A model generated the notes under the pieces. It saw only the letters and a program-made list of their open reading frames with translations. It did not search any database and was not told where the DNA came from. Below are positions 37,120-46,660 of a stretch of DNA of 64,000 nt, in pieces (positions within the stretch are counted from its first letter, which is position 1; each line of letters starts with the position of its first letter). Position numbers and translations under genes: made by a program. The DNA comes from Ancylobacter dichloromethanicus (GTDB lineage: Bacteria > Pseudomonadota > Alphaproteobacteria > Rhizobiales > Xanthobacteraceae), in assembly GCF_018390645.1 (NCBI RefSeq), contig NZ_JAHBGC010000064.1, positions 1-64,000 on the forward strand, written 5' to 3'.

Positions 37120-40100
37120 TCAGAAGTCGATTTTCATCGTCGCGTTGAACCCGTTCTGGGTGACGCCGTCGCCGAACTGGCCGGTATAGGCGACGCCCAG
37201 CGTGGCGGTGGCGCCGACCAGCACATCGAGCCCCGCCTCCACCACCGCGGCATCCTCGGCGATGGCGATGCCCGCCGTATCGAACGACGCCGCGCCGAGA
37301 AAGGCCTGGGTGGCAACCGGGGTGATGTCGCCGAAGGCGTGCCGCCAGCCCGCCGTGCCGCGCAGCGTGGTGGACAGGCGGCCCAGCGCGATGTCCTTCT
37401 CCAGCCTGACGCCGAGCGTGGTGAAGCTGGTGTCCATTCCCGAGCCGGTGCCGGCGAGCGCGGCCGCGCCGCCCCGTTCGCCAAAGCCGTCGGTGTCGAG
37501 GCTCACATAGGCGAGGTTGGCGAAGGGCTCGAAGGCGGCAAGCGCCGTATCCCAGCGATAGCCGAGCTCACCGAAAGCCTGGAACAGGCCGGCATTGTAG
37601 TCCGCCTTCAGGCTGTCGGCGTAGCCGGCAAAGGCCACCGAGCGCGAGGTCGACACGTCCTGCCACGTATAGGCGAGGCCGGCGCGCAGGGCGAGCGCGC
37701 CCCACTGGTTGCCGCCATAGACGCCGAGATGCCAGTTGTCGCTGTCGCCCGACGACGCCCGCCCGTCGACATCGAACGAGGTGGCGCTGTAGCCGCCGGC
37801 GAGGCCGAGGCGCCAGCCGGCGGCGAGCGCCGTGTCGGTGCCGATCAGGAATCCGCCGGTGGAGCCGGAGAGCGACGCGGCGTTGCCGGTACCGTCGAAC
37901 TCGCTCCAGGAGCCGAAGCCGGTGGCCCAGAGCGCCGGCCCGGGAGCGCTGGCGGGAGCCGCCTTATAGGCCATGCCCTGCTCGATCGCCCGGCCGGCGT
38001 CGCTCATGCCCGCGCCAGCGGCCGGGCCATAGCTCAGCACCGGGGCCGAAGAGGCGCCCACTGCCCCCTGCGCGGCGCGCAGCCGGTCGGTCATCGCGTT
38101 GCGGACCAGCCCGCTCTGCTCGACGAACAGGCTCTGCGCCGAGGCGTGCACCTCGCCCGAGAGCCGGTCGAAGGCCCCGCGCGCCTGCGCATCGGTCTGA
38201 AGGAACAACAGCGCTTCGCGCAGTCCGCTGGTCGGACCCTTTGTCGGCAGTGTATCCAGCGCCGCGGCCGTCGCGAGCTGGTTGCGCGTCGCCGCGGCCG
38301 CAGTGAAGGCGCGGGCCTGGTCGAACCGGACGAAGATGTCGTTGCCGGTGTTGGTGGAGGTAAGGCCGACAAAGGCGGAGACCGGCACCTCCCCGGCGAC
38401 GCTGCCGAAATTTCCGTCCACGCCATCGGCGGCGGTAAGCACGTGATAGTCAGTGCCGAAGGCGATGCCGTCCACGCCGCGCATGCGGATGCCGGCGCCG
38501 CTGTCGATGGTGGCCGTGCCGGCAACCGAGATTAGGTCCGCTTGGCCGGCAAGGTCGACATCGATGATGTAGGTCGCGCCCTTCTCAAAGGAGATATCGC
38601 CGCTGAAGCTGGCGATGTCGCCGGCGCCGCCATCGGCAAGGCTGAAGATGCCGTGATTGGCGAAGCTCTCCAGACCATCGAACCGGGTGGTTTCCGCCGT
38701 GTCGGCGATGGCCGCGGCATAGATGGTGCCCGTGCTGGTCAGCACGTCCGCGCCGGCACCGAAATCGTTGATGCCGGTCACCATCCAGACCCGCGAATTC
38801 TCGAATGTGTCGTCCGCGCCGGTGAGCGAGACCCGGCCGATCAGTATGCCGTCATTGGCGAGGACGATCCGGCCACCGGAGGCTTGGACCACCACCTCGC
38901 CGGAGGCGGCGGCGATCTGGTCGCGGGTGATCTCGCCATCGAGCACGGGCAGCGGCTGGCTGATGATGACGCCGCCGGCCTCGTTGGTCAGCGTCGCGCC
39001 ACCCGTCCCCGCCTCCTCGGAATAGGCCCCGCTGTCGATGACAATGCCGCCGGTGATGAAGCCCGTCTGCTCGAACTCGTCGGCATCCAGCCCCGAACCG
39101 TTGACGATCGAGACACGCGCGCCATCGGCATAGATTCCGGCAGAGCTGCCGGAGGAGATAAGGCCGCCGCGATTCTCGATCAGCGTGTCGCCCTCAACCA
39201 GGTAGGCGAGCACGCCATAGTCGCTCGTGCTGGTGATCTGGCCGCCGGCGCCGTTGCGCAGCTCAACGTCGCCCGCCACCTCGACGAGGGAAACGCCGCT
39301 GTAAGTGCCGCCCGCGAGCACGCCGCTGCCGTTGATGACCTTGGCGTTGCCGGCGACGGACCAGATATCGACGCCGTAGCCGGAGCCGGTCATCGTGCCG
39401 CTGCCGTTCAGCACGGTCACGTCGCCACCGATGTCCCATGCGCCGAGCGCCGTCGGGCCGGTGATCGAGCTGGCATCGTTCGATACCCATACATCGCCGC
39501 TGACGGAGTAGGCGAAGACGCCCGTGCCGTCGCGCGCCGTGCCGACGATACTGCTGCCATTCTCGTTGACGAGGGTCAGGCTGTCGGCACGCCAGACATT
39601 GACGCCGGCGGTGTTGCCGGTGATGGCGTGGTCGGCCCCGCCGGAATTGGTCAGCTTCACCGAGCCGACCTCGTAAAGGACGACGCCCGAGGAGTATCTA
39701 CCCGTCCCGCTGACCGAGCCGGCGACGGTGACGTCAATTTCCGACGCCACCAGTTCGAGGCCGTTGTCCTTGGTGGACATGCTGCCGACCGTGCCGGTGA
39801 TCTTGCCGTCGGTGGTCTTCAGATAGACGGCATCGCCATAATTGTTGGTGATGGTTCCAGCGGTCTGGTCGATGGCGATGTCGCCGCCGGCGGAGAGGGT
39901 GATGTCGATGCCGTCCGCCACGTCGGCGGAGACGTTCACCGTGCGGTCCGTGCGCCCGCTGGTGACGGTCTCGTCATAGCCGTTCGGCGAGGGCGTCGCG
40001 CAGGTGACGACGCTGTCGTCGCGCACGCAATCCGCCCGCGCTGGCGTAGCGAGACCCACCATGGCGGCGACGACGGCGGCTCCGCCGACGACGGTCCTCT

Positions 40101-40128
40101 TTGCCGGCTGGCTATCGGCGTTCCACAT
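37120..40128 (-). CDS. Autotransporter with a repeat-rich beta-helix passenger
   Basis: A 1002-residue surface protein. The signal peptide (about 1-33) ends GLATPARA, followed by CVRDDSVVTCATPSPNGYDE. The passenger (about 35-690) is glycine-, serine- and threonine-rich with no enzyme motif. A block at about 165-345 repeats every 28-32 residues around a core like GDVxVxNGSGxxxGxxxGV. The C-terminal beta-barrel (about 740-1002) ends MKIDF with the terminal Phe needed for BAM recognition. An adhesin or matrix role is likely. Its start lies 109 bases after the response-regulator stop, same strand, so the two-component system may control it. ATG at 40128 preferred over TTG at 40149. Confidence 0.85.
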   Translation of the reverse strand: MWNADSQPAKRTVVGGAAVVAAMVGLATPARADCVRDDSVVTCATPSPNGYDETVTSGRTDRTVNVSADVADGIDITLSAGGDIAIDQTAGTITNNYGDAVYLKTTDGKITGTVGSMSTKDNGLELVASEIDVTVAGSVSGTGRYSSGVVLYEVGSVKLTNSGGADHAITGNTAGVNVWRADSLTLVNENGSSIVGTARDGTGVFAYSVSGDVWVSNDASSITGPTALGAWDIGGDVTVLNGSGTMTGSGYGVDIWSVAGNAKVINGSGVLAGGTYSGVSLVEVAGDVELRNGAGGQITSTSDYGVLAYLVEGDTLIENRGGLISSGSSAGIYADGARVSIVNGSGLDADEFEQTGFITGGIVIDSGAYSEEAGTGGATLTNEAGGVIISQPLPVLDGEITRDQIAAASGEVVVQASGGRIVLANDGILIGRVSLTGADDTFENSRVWMVTGINDFGAGADVLTSTGTIYAAAIADTAETTRFDGLESFANHGIFSLADGGAGDIASFSGDISFEKGATYIIDVDLAGQADLISVAGTATIDSGAGIRMRGVDGIAFGTDYHVLTAADGVDGNFGSVAGEVPVSAFVGLTSTNTGNDIFVRFDQARAFTAAAATRNQLATAAALDTLPTKGPTSGLREALLFLQTDAQARGAFDRLSGEVHASAQSLFVEQSGLVRNAMTDRLRAAQGAVGASSAPVLSYGPAAGAGMSDAGRAIEQGMAYKAAPASAPGPALWATGFGSWSEFDGTGNAASLSGSTGGFLIGTDTALAAGWRLGLAGGYSATSFDVDGRASSGDSDNWHLGVYGGNQWGALALRAGLAYTWQDVSTSRSVAFAGYADSLKADYNAGLFQAFGELGYRWDTALAAFEPFANLAYVSLDTDGFGERGGAAALAGTGSGMDTSFTTLGVRLEKDIALGRLSTTLRGTAGWRHAFGDITPVATQAFLGAASFDTAGIAIAEDAAVVEAGLDVLVGATATLGVAYTGQFGDGVTQNGFNATMKIDF

Positions 40129-40237
40129 GTCCGTGCCGTTCCCCACCAAAGCCCAGAGCTGTTTGGCGGGAACCTAGCGGAGCCGTTTCCGGAATTATTA
40201 CCGAACGTTACCCGGGCCGAAGCGCCGACCGGGTCGC

Positions 40238-40918
40238 TCAGGTCAGCCTTACCGGCTCGCAGAGCTGGTAGCCCCAGTTCCGGATCGCCCGGATCGGGCG
40301 CGGCGCGGTGCCGCTCTGCCGCAGTTTGGTGGACAGCCGCGAAACGGTGACGTTCAGGGCATTACGGTTCAGCGCGCGGTCCACCTGCTCCAGCACCTCG
40401 ATGATCTGCCAGGTTTCCAGCCGATGGTCCTGCGCCCGCGCGAAGGCGGCGAGCAGGGCGGCCTCGGATGCCGACAGGTGCGTCACCCCGCTGGGGCCGC
40501 CAAGGGTGAGGCGCCCGGTATCGACCACCAGCCCGGTCGGCGCGGCCGGCGCGGGGCGCAGGCGTCGCGACAGGGCGAGAATGGCGGCGGCCAGTTCCTC
40601 CAGCGAGACCGGCTTGGCGAGGTAGATGTCGGCGCCGCTCTCATAGCCGATCCGCTTGTCGTCGGTGCGGGTGCGGGCGGTCATCATGATGATGCCGATC
40701 TCGGGCTCGGTGGCGCGCAGCCGGCGGGCCAGGCTTATTCCGTCCTCCCCCGGCAGGTTGAGGTCGACCACGACGAGGTCGATCCGCAATGTTCGCCCCT
40801 GCTCGGCAAGGGCCTCGGCGCAATCGAAGCCGACCACGTGATGGCCCTCGCCGCGCAGCGCGTTGAGGATGGCGGCACGCAGATCGTCATTGTCCTCGAC
40901 AACGGCTATGCTGAGCAT
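40238..40918 (-). CDS. OmpR-type response regulator
   Basis: A 226-residue regulator. Receiver domain 1-120 with Asp52 in VVVDLNLPGEDG and Lys in YLAKPVSLEEL. C-terminal winged helix (about 130-222) has ALLAAFARAQDHRLETWQIIEVL, a recognition-helix region NALNVTVSRLSTKLRQ, and ends AIRNWGYQLCEP. Overlaps the sensor kinase gene by 13 bases. Confidence 0.9.
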   Translation of the reverse strand: MLSIAVVEDNDDLRAAILNALRGEGHHVVGFDCAEALAEQGRTLRIDLVVVDLNLPGEDGISLARRLRATEPEIGIIMMTARTRTDDKRIGYESGADIYLAKPVSLEELAAAILALSRRLRPAPAAPTGLVVDTGRLTLGGPSGVTHLSASEAALLAAFARAQDHRLETWQIIEVLEQVDRALNRNALNVTVSRLSTKLRQSGTAPRPIRAIRNWGYQLCEPVRLT

Positions 40919-42792
40919 GGCAACCAGAGGCTGAAGCGCGCTCTTCCCTCGCTGAATTGATACGAGACCGATCCGCCGAGCAGATCGGTGATTCCCTGCA
41001 CGATATAGAGCCCGAGGCCCGAACCGCTGGTGGTGCGCGCCTGCGGCCCGCGGTGGAACTTCTCGAACAGCCGGGCCGGGTCCGGCACCCCGGTGCGCCC
41101 GCATGAATTCTCCACCGCGACCCGGATGCCGGGCGTCGCCGCGGCCCTGCCATCGGGCGGCGCGTTCTCCTCGATCAGCGCCGTGACCTCGACGGTGGAG
41201 CCTTCCGGCGAGTATTTGAGCGCGTTGTCGACGAGGTTGTGCAACGCCACGGCAACGAGCTGCTCGTCCGAATCGACGCTGGGCAGCGGGCCGGCACTCA
41301 GGGTCACGCGCCCGGATTGAGTGTTGGCGGTGACGATCGCCCGCAGCAGCGCCTCGATGTCGACCGGCTCGCGGACGACGTCGAGGCGCTGCTGTTCCAT
41401 ACGGTCGGCCAGGCTGCAGCGGTCGATGATGCCGGCCATGTTGCCGAAGGCGCTGTCGATCAGGCGGCGCGGCTCGCCTTCGATCTTGGCGGTGCCCACC
41501 GCCAGCCGGATGACCGAGAGCGGCGTGCGCAGTTCATGCGTCAGCATCGCCATGAAGCGGTTCTGCATGTCGAACTGCCGGCGCTGGAGTTCCAGTTCGC
41601 GGCGCGTCAGATCGAGGTTCATCTGTACCTCGATGCCGGTCCGGCGTGCCTCGCGCGAGCGCAGGGCGAGGAGGACGAACAGCGGCAGGTCGGACAGCAG
41701 GCCGTGAATGATGTTGGCGTCGAGGTTCCAGGTGGTGGCCGGCAGCAGGCCGAGCAGCGGCAGCATGGTGAAGAGCAGCGACAAGGCCTGGATCGTGTAG
41801 ACGATCCCGAGCGTCCGCCGCCCCGGCGGCGCCTCGCGCCGCGTGCTCAGCGCCAGCACCGGCAGCAGCGGCACGATCAGCATGACAACATAGGCATTGA
41901 GCGCCAGCGCCTGCTGGGCCGCGCCGGCGGCGAGCAGCCCGAGCGCGACGACGGCAAGCGCCAGCAGCGTGTCCAGCATCCAGCGGGCGATGGGGTGAAG
42001 GTCGAACTGCCGGAGCAGCAGCCTGTTGGTGAGGATCGAGAACAGCGGGGTGGCGATGATGACGACGCTGGTCAGCCTGTCGACGAAACCGGGCGCGGCA
42101 TGCGGGAAGATGAGCGCGCCATAGCCCATGATCAGCACGTTGTAGCTGATGAAGAACAGCTGGTTGATGGCGAAGCAGCCGACCACCGGATCGCGGCGGG
42201 CCAGAAAGTCGCTCGCCGTCCACAGCAGGATGCAGAGCAGCAGCCCGAGAATGAAGATCTCGTCGACATGGATCTGCAGATCGGCAAGCGCGGCGACCTG
42301 CGGCAGCAATGCCTCGGCATGCAGCAGCGAGGTGCTGGACGTCGACAGGCGCAGGTAATAGGTCGTCTCCGGCCCGGTCGGCCAGATGGTGAAGCCGAGC
42401 GCGACGGAGGGAAGGTCGCGTTCCAGAAAGGGGGTGCGGTCGCCGGTGACATCGCGCTTCCAGCCGCCCGGCGCGTTGGCATCGGGTTCATAGAGTTCGA
42501 CCCGGTCGAGATAGGTCGGGCGGATGCGCAGCACCAGCGGCCCGCCATCGCCGGGGCGGACCGTGAGCCGCAGCCAGTGTGTGGAGGGCGTGTAGCCTCG
42601 CGCAAGGATCGGCCCCGCCGGGGCGAAGGCGCGACCGGTCACGTCCTCAATGGACAAGGTCCCCTCGGGATCTTCCAGCACGGCACGGCCGACGATGTGG
42701 TCCTGCGCCGGGGCACCGCCTTCCCGGGCAAGGGCTGCGCCACTGACGAGCAGCGCCAACAGGATGGCCAGACGGGCGAAGATCGCTTTCAT
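40906..42792 (-). CDS. 7TMR-DISM sensor histidine kinase
   Basis: A 628-residue membrane kinase. Signal peptide 1-22; a 7TMR-DISM extracellular beta-sandwich (about 28-165, with WLRLTV); seven helices (about 178-375); then H box AMLTHELRTPLS with His419; N box ALHNLVDNALKYS; G boxes near GSGLGLYIVQ. DISM domains often bind carbohydrate-like ligands, unknown here. The partner is the overlapping response regulator. Start at 42792 gives a clean signal peptide; the frame is open further upstream. Confidence 0.9.
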   Translation of the reverse strand: MKAIFARLAILLALLVSGAALAREGGAPAQDHIVGRAVLEDPEGTLSIEDVTGRAFAPAGPILARGYTPSTHWLRLTVRPGDGGPLVLRIRPTYLDRVELYEPDANAPGGWKRDVTGDRTPFLERDLPSVALGFTIWPTGPETTYYLRLSTSSTSLLHAEALLPQVAALADLQIHVDEIFILGLLLCILLWTASDFLARRDPVVGCFAINQLFFISYNVLIMGYGALIFPHAAPGFVDRLTSVVIIATPLFSILTNRLLLRQFDLHPIARWMLDTLLALAVVALGLLAAGAAQQALALNAYVVMLIVPLLPVLALSTRREAPPGRRTLGIVYTIQALSLLFTMLPLLGLLPATTWNLDANIIHGLLSDLPLFVLLALRSREARRTGIEVQMNLDLTRRELELQRRQFDMQNRFMAMLTHELRTPLSVIRLAVGTAKIEGEPRRLIDSAFGNMAGIIDRCSLADRMEQQRLDVVREPVDIEALLRAIVTANTQSGRVTLSAGPLPSVDSDEQLVAVALHNLVDNALKYSPEGSTVEVTALIEENAPPDGRAAATPGIRVAVENSCGRTGVPDPARLFEKFHRGPQARTTSGSGLGLYIVQGITDLLGGSVSYQFSEGRARFSLWLPCSA

Positions 42793-42931
42793 GGTTCCGC
42801 TCACGGGGGACGGCCCGGTCGCCGCGCATGCCGTTGGCGTCGTATTGCGCGAGAATGGCCCCGCTGGGAAGACCATTTGCAGCCGAACGATTGCCGCGCG
42901 GCGGCTGGCACGCGCCCCGGCGCGGCAGGCC

Positions 42932-43966
42932 CTAGCGGTTCAGCGCGTGGATTTCGGCCAGCAGGCCGGCCGGAACCAGCACGCCGTCGGCGCTGCGGGC
43001 GCGGGCGGCGTAGCGCCGCTCGGAGGGCAGCCTTGCGCCAGGCTGCGCCTTCACCTGGGCGAACAGTTCCTCAGCCTCGGCAAGGCGCCGGCCGAGAGTC
43101 TCGCCGCCGAAGGCCGCCGGGTCGATGGCGATGAACAATTCGCCGCCGAGCGGGGGGCCGGCATCGCCGTTTTCCAGCGCCCTGGCCTGCCGGCTGGTGA
43201 CATCGCCGATCAGCGGGCCGGCGATAAGCTCGACCATCAGCGACAGCGCCGAGCCCTTGTGCCCGCCGAAGGGCAGCAGGGCGCCGGCGAGCGCGGTTGC
43301 CGGGTCGGTGGTCGGCGCGCCGTCGGGACCGATCGCCCAGCCCTCGGGGAGCGGCTCGCCGGCCCGGCGCTTCAGCTCCACCTCGCCGCGCGCGGCGGCG
43401 CTGGTGGCGAAGTCGAACAGGAAGGGGCGCCCCGCGGGGCCCGGCCAGCCGAAGGCGATGGGGTTGGTGCCGAACAGCGGCGCGCTGCCGCCGGAAGGGG
43501 CGACGCAGCACTGGCCGACGGTGAAGCACCAGGCGGCGAGGCCGGCTTCGACAGCCGGCTCGATATCCGCCCACAGCGCCGAGAAATGGTAGCACTCGTG
43601 AATGGCGAGCGCGGCGATGCCGTAGGTCTTCGCCGCCTCGATCAGCGCCGGCACAGCGGTCTCGATAGCGAGCGGGGCGAAGCCGCGCCGGGCATCCACC
43701 CGCAGCACCACCGGCGTCGCCCGGGTAAGCACGGGCAGCGCCTGCCGCTCAACCTTGCCGCTGCGCACGCTGTCGACATAGCCGAGCAGCCGGTAGAGCC
43801 CGTGCGAGTGGCACTCGTCGGCCTGGGCCCGGGTGATGGAGCGGGCGATGGCGGCAGCGTGCGGCGCGCCGAGACCGGCGGCGAGCAGCGTGTCGCGGGC
43901 GAGAGCGTGCACGTCGTCGAGGCTGAGCCGCACGCTGTCGGGCCGGGGTGCGGTGGAATCGTTCAC
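42932..43966 (-). CDS. Malate/L-lactate (Ldh)-family NAD(P) oxidoreductase
   Basis: A 344-residue member of the type-2 malate/L-lactate dehydrogenase family, which also contains 2,3-diketogulonate reductase and piperideine/pyrroline-2-carboxylate reductase. Typical marks: ECHSHGLYRL near the catalytic His, IHECYHFSALW, APLFGTNPIAFGWP and LPFGGHKGSALSLMVEL. Overlaps the gntR-type gene by four bases and is divergent from a TRAP importer, so it probably oxidises or reduces the imported 2-oxo/hydroxy acid. Exact substrate unknown. Confidence 0.87.
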   Translation of the reverse strand: MNDSTAPRPDSVRLSLDDVHALARDTLLAAGLGAPHAAAIARSITRAQADECHSHGLYRLLGYVDSVRSGKVERQALPVLTRATPVVLRVDARRGFAPLAIETAVPALIEAAKTYGIAALAIHECYHFSALWADIEPAVEAGLAAWCFTVGQCCVAPSGGSAPLFGTNPIAFGWPGPAGRPFLFDFATSAAARGEVELKRRAGEPLPEGWAIGPDGAPTTDPATALAGALLPFGGHKGSALSLMVELIAGPLIGDVTSRQARALENGDAGPPLGGELFIAIDPAAFGGETLGRRLAEAEELFAQVKAQPGARLPSERRYAARARSADGVLVPAGLLAEIHALNR

Positions 43967-44652
43967 GTCATCGCCTCGCGCTGGCTGCGCTCCAGTTCGC
44001 GCAGCAGGTCCTCATGGACGGTCAGTATGTGCTGGTCGAGAAAGCCGCAGGCCGCCGCGATATCGCCCGCGCGGCTGAGGTCGGCGAGTGCGGCATGCTC
44101 GCTCACCGCGCGCTGCATGCCGGCGATGCCCATGCCAGCGACGTCGCCCAGATGCACCCGCGTGTAGCGGTCGCTGGCCTGCAGCAGGCCGTGAACGATG
44201 GTGAGCGAGCGCGGCAGGCCGGCACGCGCATAGAGCGCCATGTGGAAATCGGCGTTGATCTGGCCCCAGCGCCCGAGATCGTTCGCCGCCGTCGCCGCCA
44301 CCATCTGCGCGTGCAGCGCGTCGAGCCGGGCGAAGTCGCCGGCGTCGAGGGAGGGGATGGAACGGGCGAGAAGGCGCGGCTCCAGCAGCCGGCGCAGTTC
44401 GAAGACGTCGCTTATTTCCTCGGTGGAGAGTTCGGCGACCACCGCGCCCTTCTGCGGCACGAAACGCACCAGCCCTTCCGCGTCGAGCTGGAACAGCGCC
44501 TCGCGGATCGGGATGCGGCTGACCCGGAACGCTTCGGCCAGCGCGTCCTGCCGTAGCTGGGCGCCGGCCGGATAGGTCCCGTCGAGAATCGCCTTCCGCA
44601 ACTGGTCGAGGACGGCGGCCGAAAGCGTGCGGTGCTTGAGGAGAGGGTTCAT
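43963..44652 (-). CDS. GntR-family (FCD domain) transcriptional regulator
   Basis: A 229-residue repressor. N-terminal winged helix (LRQDALAEAFRVSRIPIREALFQLDAEGLV) followed by an FCD all-helical domain with the metal/ligand motif DxxxH in NADFHMALYARAG. It is first gene of a two-gene unit with Ldh and divergent from the TRAP genes across about 95 bases, so it probably controls both. Confidence 0.9.
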   Translation of the reverse strand: MNPLLKHRTLSAAVLDQLRKAILDGTYPAGAQLRQDALAEAFRVSRIPIREALFQLDAEGLVRFVPQKGAVVAELSTEEISDVFELRRLLEPRLLARSIPSLDAGDFARLDALHAQMVAATAANDLGRWGQINADFHMALYARAGLPRSLTIVHGLLQASDRYTRVHLGDVAGMGIAGMQRAVSEHAALADLSRAGDIAAACGFLDQHILTVHEDLLRELERSQREAMT

Positions 44653-44746
44653 TTTCGACCCGACGGACCCGAATAATCACGATGAGCATATTGACGGAGA
44701 GAATTTATAAAATCTACGATCCCGCAAAAGAGGGGAATGGGTACAC

Positions 44747-45367
44747 ATGTCGCAAACCAACGGCGTTGCCGCCGGTGGCAGGCTGTTGCGTGCCGTCACC
44801 GCGCTTTCCGAGGCTCTGCTGACGGCGGAGCGCTTCGCCATCGGCAGCCTGATGGCGCTGCTCACCGCGCTGATCCTCCTCAACGTCGTCACCCGCTACG
44901 GCGGCGCGCCGCTCTACTGGATCGACGAATCGGCGATCTTCACCGCGGTGTGGCTCACCTTCATCGGCGCCTCCGCCACCTCGCGGCTGCGGCTCGACTT
45001 CTCGATGACGCTGCTGACCGAACATCTCCCGTCCGGCCCGGCGCGGGCGATGCGCGTGGTGTCGACGCTGTGCATCCTCGGCTTCGGCCTCGCGCTGGCG
45101 GCGATGTGCTGGGTGTGGATGGACCCGGTCGGCATCGCCTCCGCAGGCTTCGATGCGCGCGAATATGGCGGGGCGACCTTCAACTTCCTCTACACCGAGC
45201 GTACCCAGACGCTGAACTGGCCGAGCTGGGTGGTCTATCTGGTGATCCCGCTGTTCGCCTTCACCCTCATCGCCCACAGCGCCGCCAACCTCATCGAGGA
45301 TCTCGGCCTCGCCGCCCCGCCGGACCGCAGCCGCATCGGCCTCCACAATGCCGAGGAGGTCGCCTGA
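44747..45367 (+). CDS. TRAP transporter small permease (DctQ type)
   Basis: A 206-residue membrane protein with four predicted helices and the DctQ signature RYGGAPLYWIDESAIFTAVWLTFIGA (helix 2 region). Slightly longer than usual. First of the three TRAP genes; the stop overlaps the large-permease start (TGATG). Confidence 0.9.
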   Translation: MSQTNGVAAGGRLLRAVTALSEALLTAERFAIGSLMALLTALILLNVVTRYGGAPLYWIDESAIFTAVWLTFIGASATSRLRLDFSMTLLTEHLPSGPARAMRVVSTLCILGFGLALAAMCWVWMDPVGIASAGFDAREYGGATFNFLYTERTQTLNWPSWVVYLVIPLFAFTLIAHSAANLIEDLGLAAPPDRSRIGLHNAEEVA

Positions 45368-46632
45368 TGCTGACCGGCGCCGCCTTCCTCGCCTTCCTGC
45401 TGGTGGGGGTGCCGATCGGCATCACCATCTGCCTCGCCGGCGTCGTCTTCATCCAGGCGTCCGGCAATCCGGTGCTCTACCAGAGCTTCCCGATGCAGAT
45501 GTTCGGCTCGGTCGACAATTACGGGCTGATCGCGATCCCGCTGTTCATCCTCATCGGCGAGATCATGAATGGCGGCGGCATCACCCGCCAGATCATCTCG
45601 ATGACCATGGCCTTCGTCGGCTCGCTGCGCGGCGGCCTCGCCTATGTGAACCTGCTGGCGAACATGTTCGTCTCGTCCATTCTCGGATCGGCCACCGCAC
45701 AGGTCGCCATCATGGCGCAGATCATGGTGCCGGAGATGGAAGCGAAGGGCTACGACAAGACCTTCGCCGCCGGCCTCACCGCCTATGCCGGCATGCTCGG
45801 GCCGATCATCCCGCCCTCGATCATGTTCGTCATGTATTCGGTGCTGGCGCAGGTGCCGGTCAGCACCATGCTGGTCGCCGGGCTGATCCCCGGAATCGTG
45901 CTCACCGCGATGTTCTGCACCGTCATCGCCCTGATGGGGTACGTCTACAGCTACCCGCGCGGCGAAACCTCCAGCATGCGCGCGCGGGTCTCCACCGTGC
46001 TCGCCTGCGCCCCGACGCTGCTGATCCCCTTCGTCATCGTCGGCTCCATCCTCTCCGGCCTCGCCAACCCCACCGAATCCGCCGCCGTCGGCGCCCTCGC
46101 CGCCGTGCTGGTCGGGCGCTTCTGGACCCGCGAACTGCGCCTTTCGCAACTGCCGCGCATGTTCGTGCGGGCCGGGGTCTATTCCGGGATCGTGCTGTTC
46201 CTGGTGGCGGCCGCGGGCGTGCTGTCCTGGGTGCTGGTGTTCGCCAAGGTGCCGCAGGAAGTGGCGCTTTGGATCCAGTCCATCGCCACCGGGCCGATCA
46301 GCTTCATGCTGCTGGTCAACGTCATCCTGCTGGTGATCGGCACGGTGATCGACGGCGCGCCGGGGCTGATCATGACGGTGCCGATCCTGCTGCCCATCGC
46401 CACCGAGATCTACCACATCGACCCCGTGCAGTTCGGCGTGGTGGCGGTGATCAACCTCGTCCTCGGCTTCCTCTCCCCGCCGGTCGGCCTGTGCTTCTTC
46501 GTCGCCGCGGCGGTGACCGGGGCCAAGCCCGGCAAGATGTTCCTCGTCACCCTGCCGTTCTTCTTCGCCGCCTGCCTGCTGCTGGTGCTGCTGTCGATCT
46601 TCCCCGTCCTCTCCACTGCCCTCGTCCGCTGA
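45367..46632 (+). CDS. TRAP transporter large permease (DctM type)
   Basis: A 421-residue, about 12-helix membrane protein with GVPIGITICLAG at the start, FILIGEIMNGGGIT, ANMFVSSILGSATAQVA, and a C-terminal VINLVLGFLSPPVGLCFFV. It forms the sodium-driven channel with the DctQ-type subunit. Start at 45367 overlaps the preceding stop by one base. Confidence 0.94.
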   Translation: MLTGAAFLAFLLVGVPIGITICLAGVVFIQASGNPVLYQSFPMQMFGSVDNYGLIAIPLFILIGEIMNGGGITRQIISMTMAFVGSLRGGLAYVNLLANMFVSSILGSATAQVAIMAQIMVPEMEAKGYDKTFAAGLTAYAGMLGPIIPPSIMFVMYSVLAQVPVSTMLVAGLIPGIVLTAMFCTVIALMGYVYSYPRGETSSMRARVSTVLACAPTLLIPFVIVGSILSGLANPTESAAVGALAAVLVGRFWTRELRLSQLPRMFVRAGVYSGIVLFLVAAAGVLSWVLVFAKVPQEVALWIQSIATGPISFMLLVNVILLVIGTVIDGAPGLIMTVPILLPIATEIYHIDPVQFGVVAVINLVLGFLSPPVGLCFFVAAAVTGAKPGKMFLVTLPFFFAACLLLVLLSIFPVLSTALVR

Positions 46633-46660
46633 ACCCCTTCAAGCCGAAAGGACCGACCCG

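Noticed and set aside
38850-39900. Repeats in the second autotransporter as a CRISPR-like array
   Set aside because: The repetition is at protein level, imperfect and in frame; DNA units are not identical and no spacers are present. No CRISPR array was seen anywhere in the window.
41239-43134. A 631-residue open frame opposite the 7TM sensor kinase
   Set aside because: It is antisense to a recognised kinase and has no domain; its Gln/Arg/Gly-rich composition is a shadow artefact.
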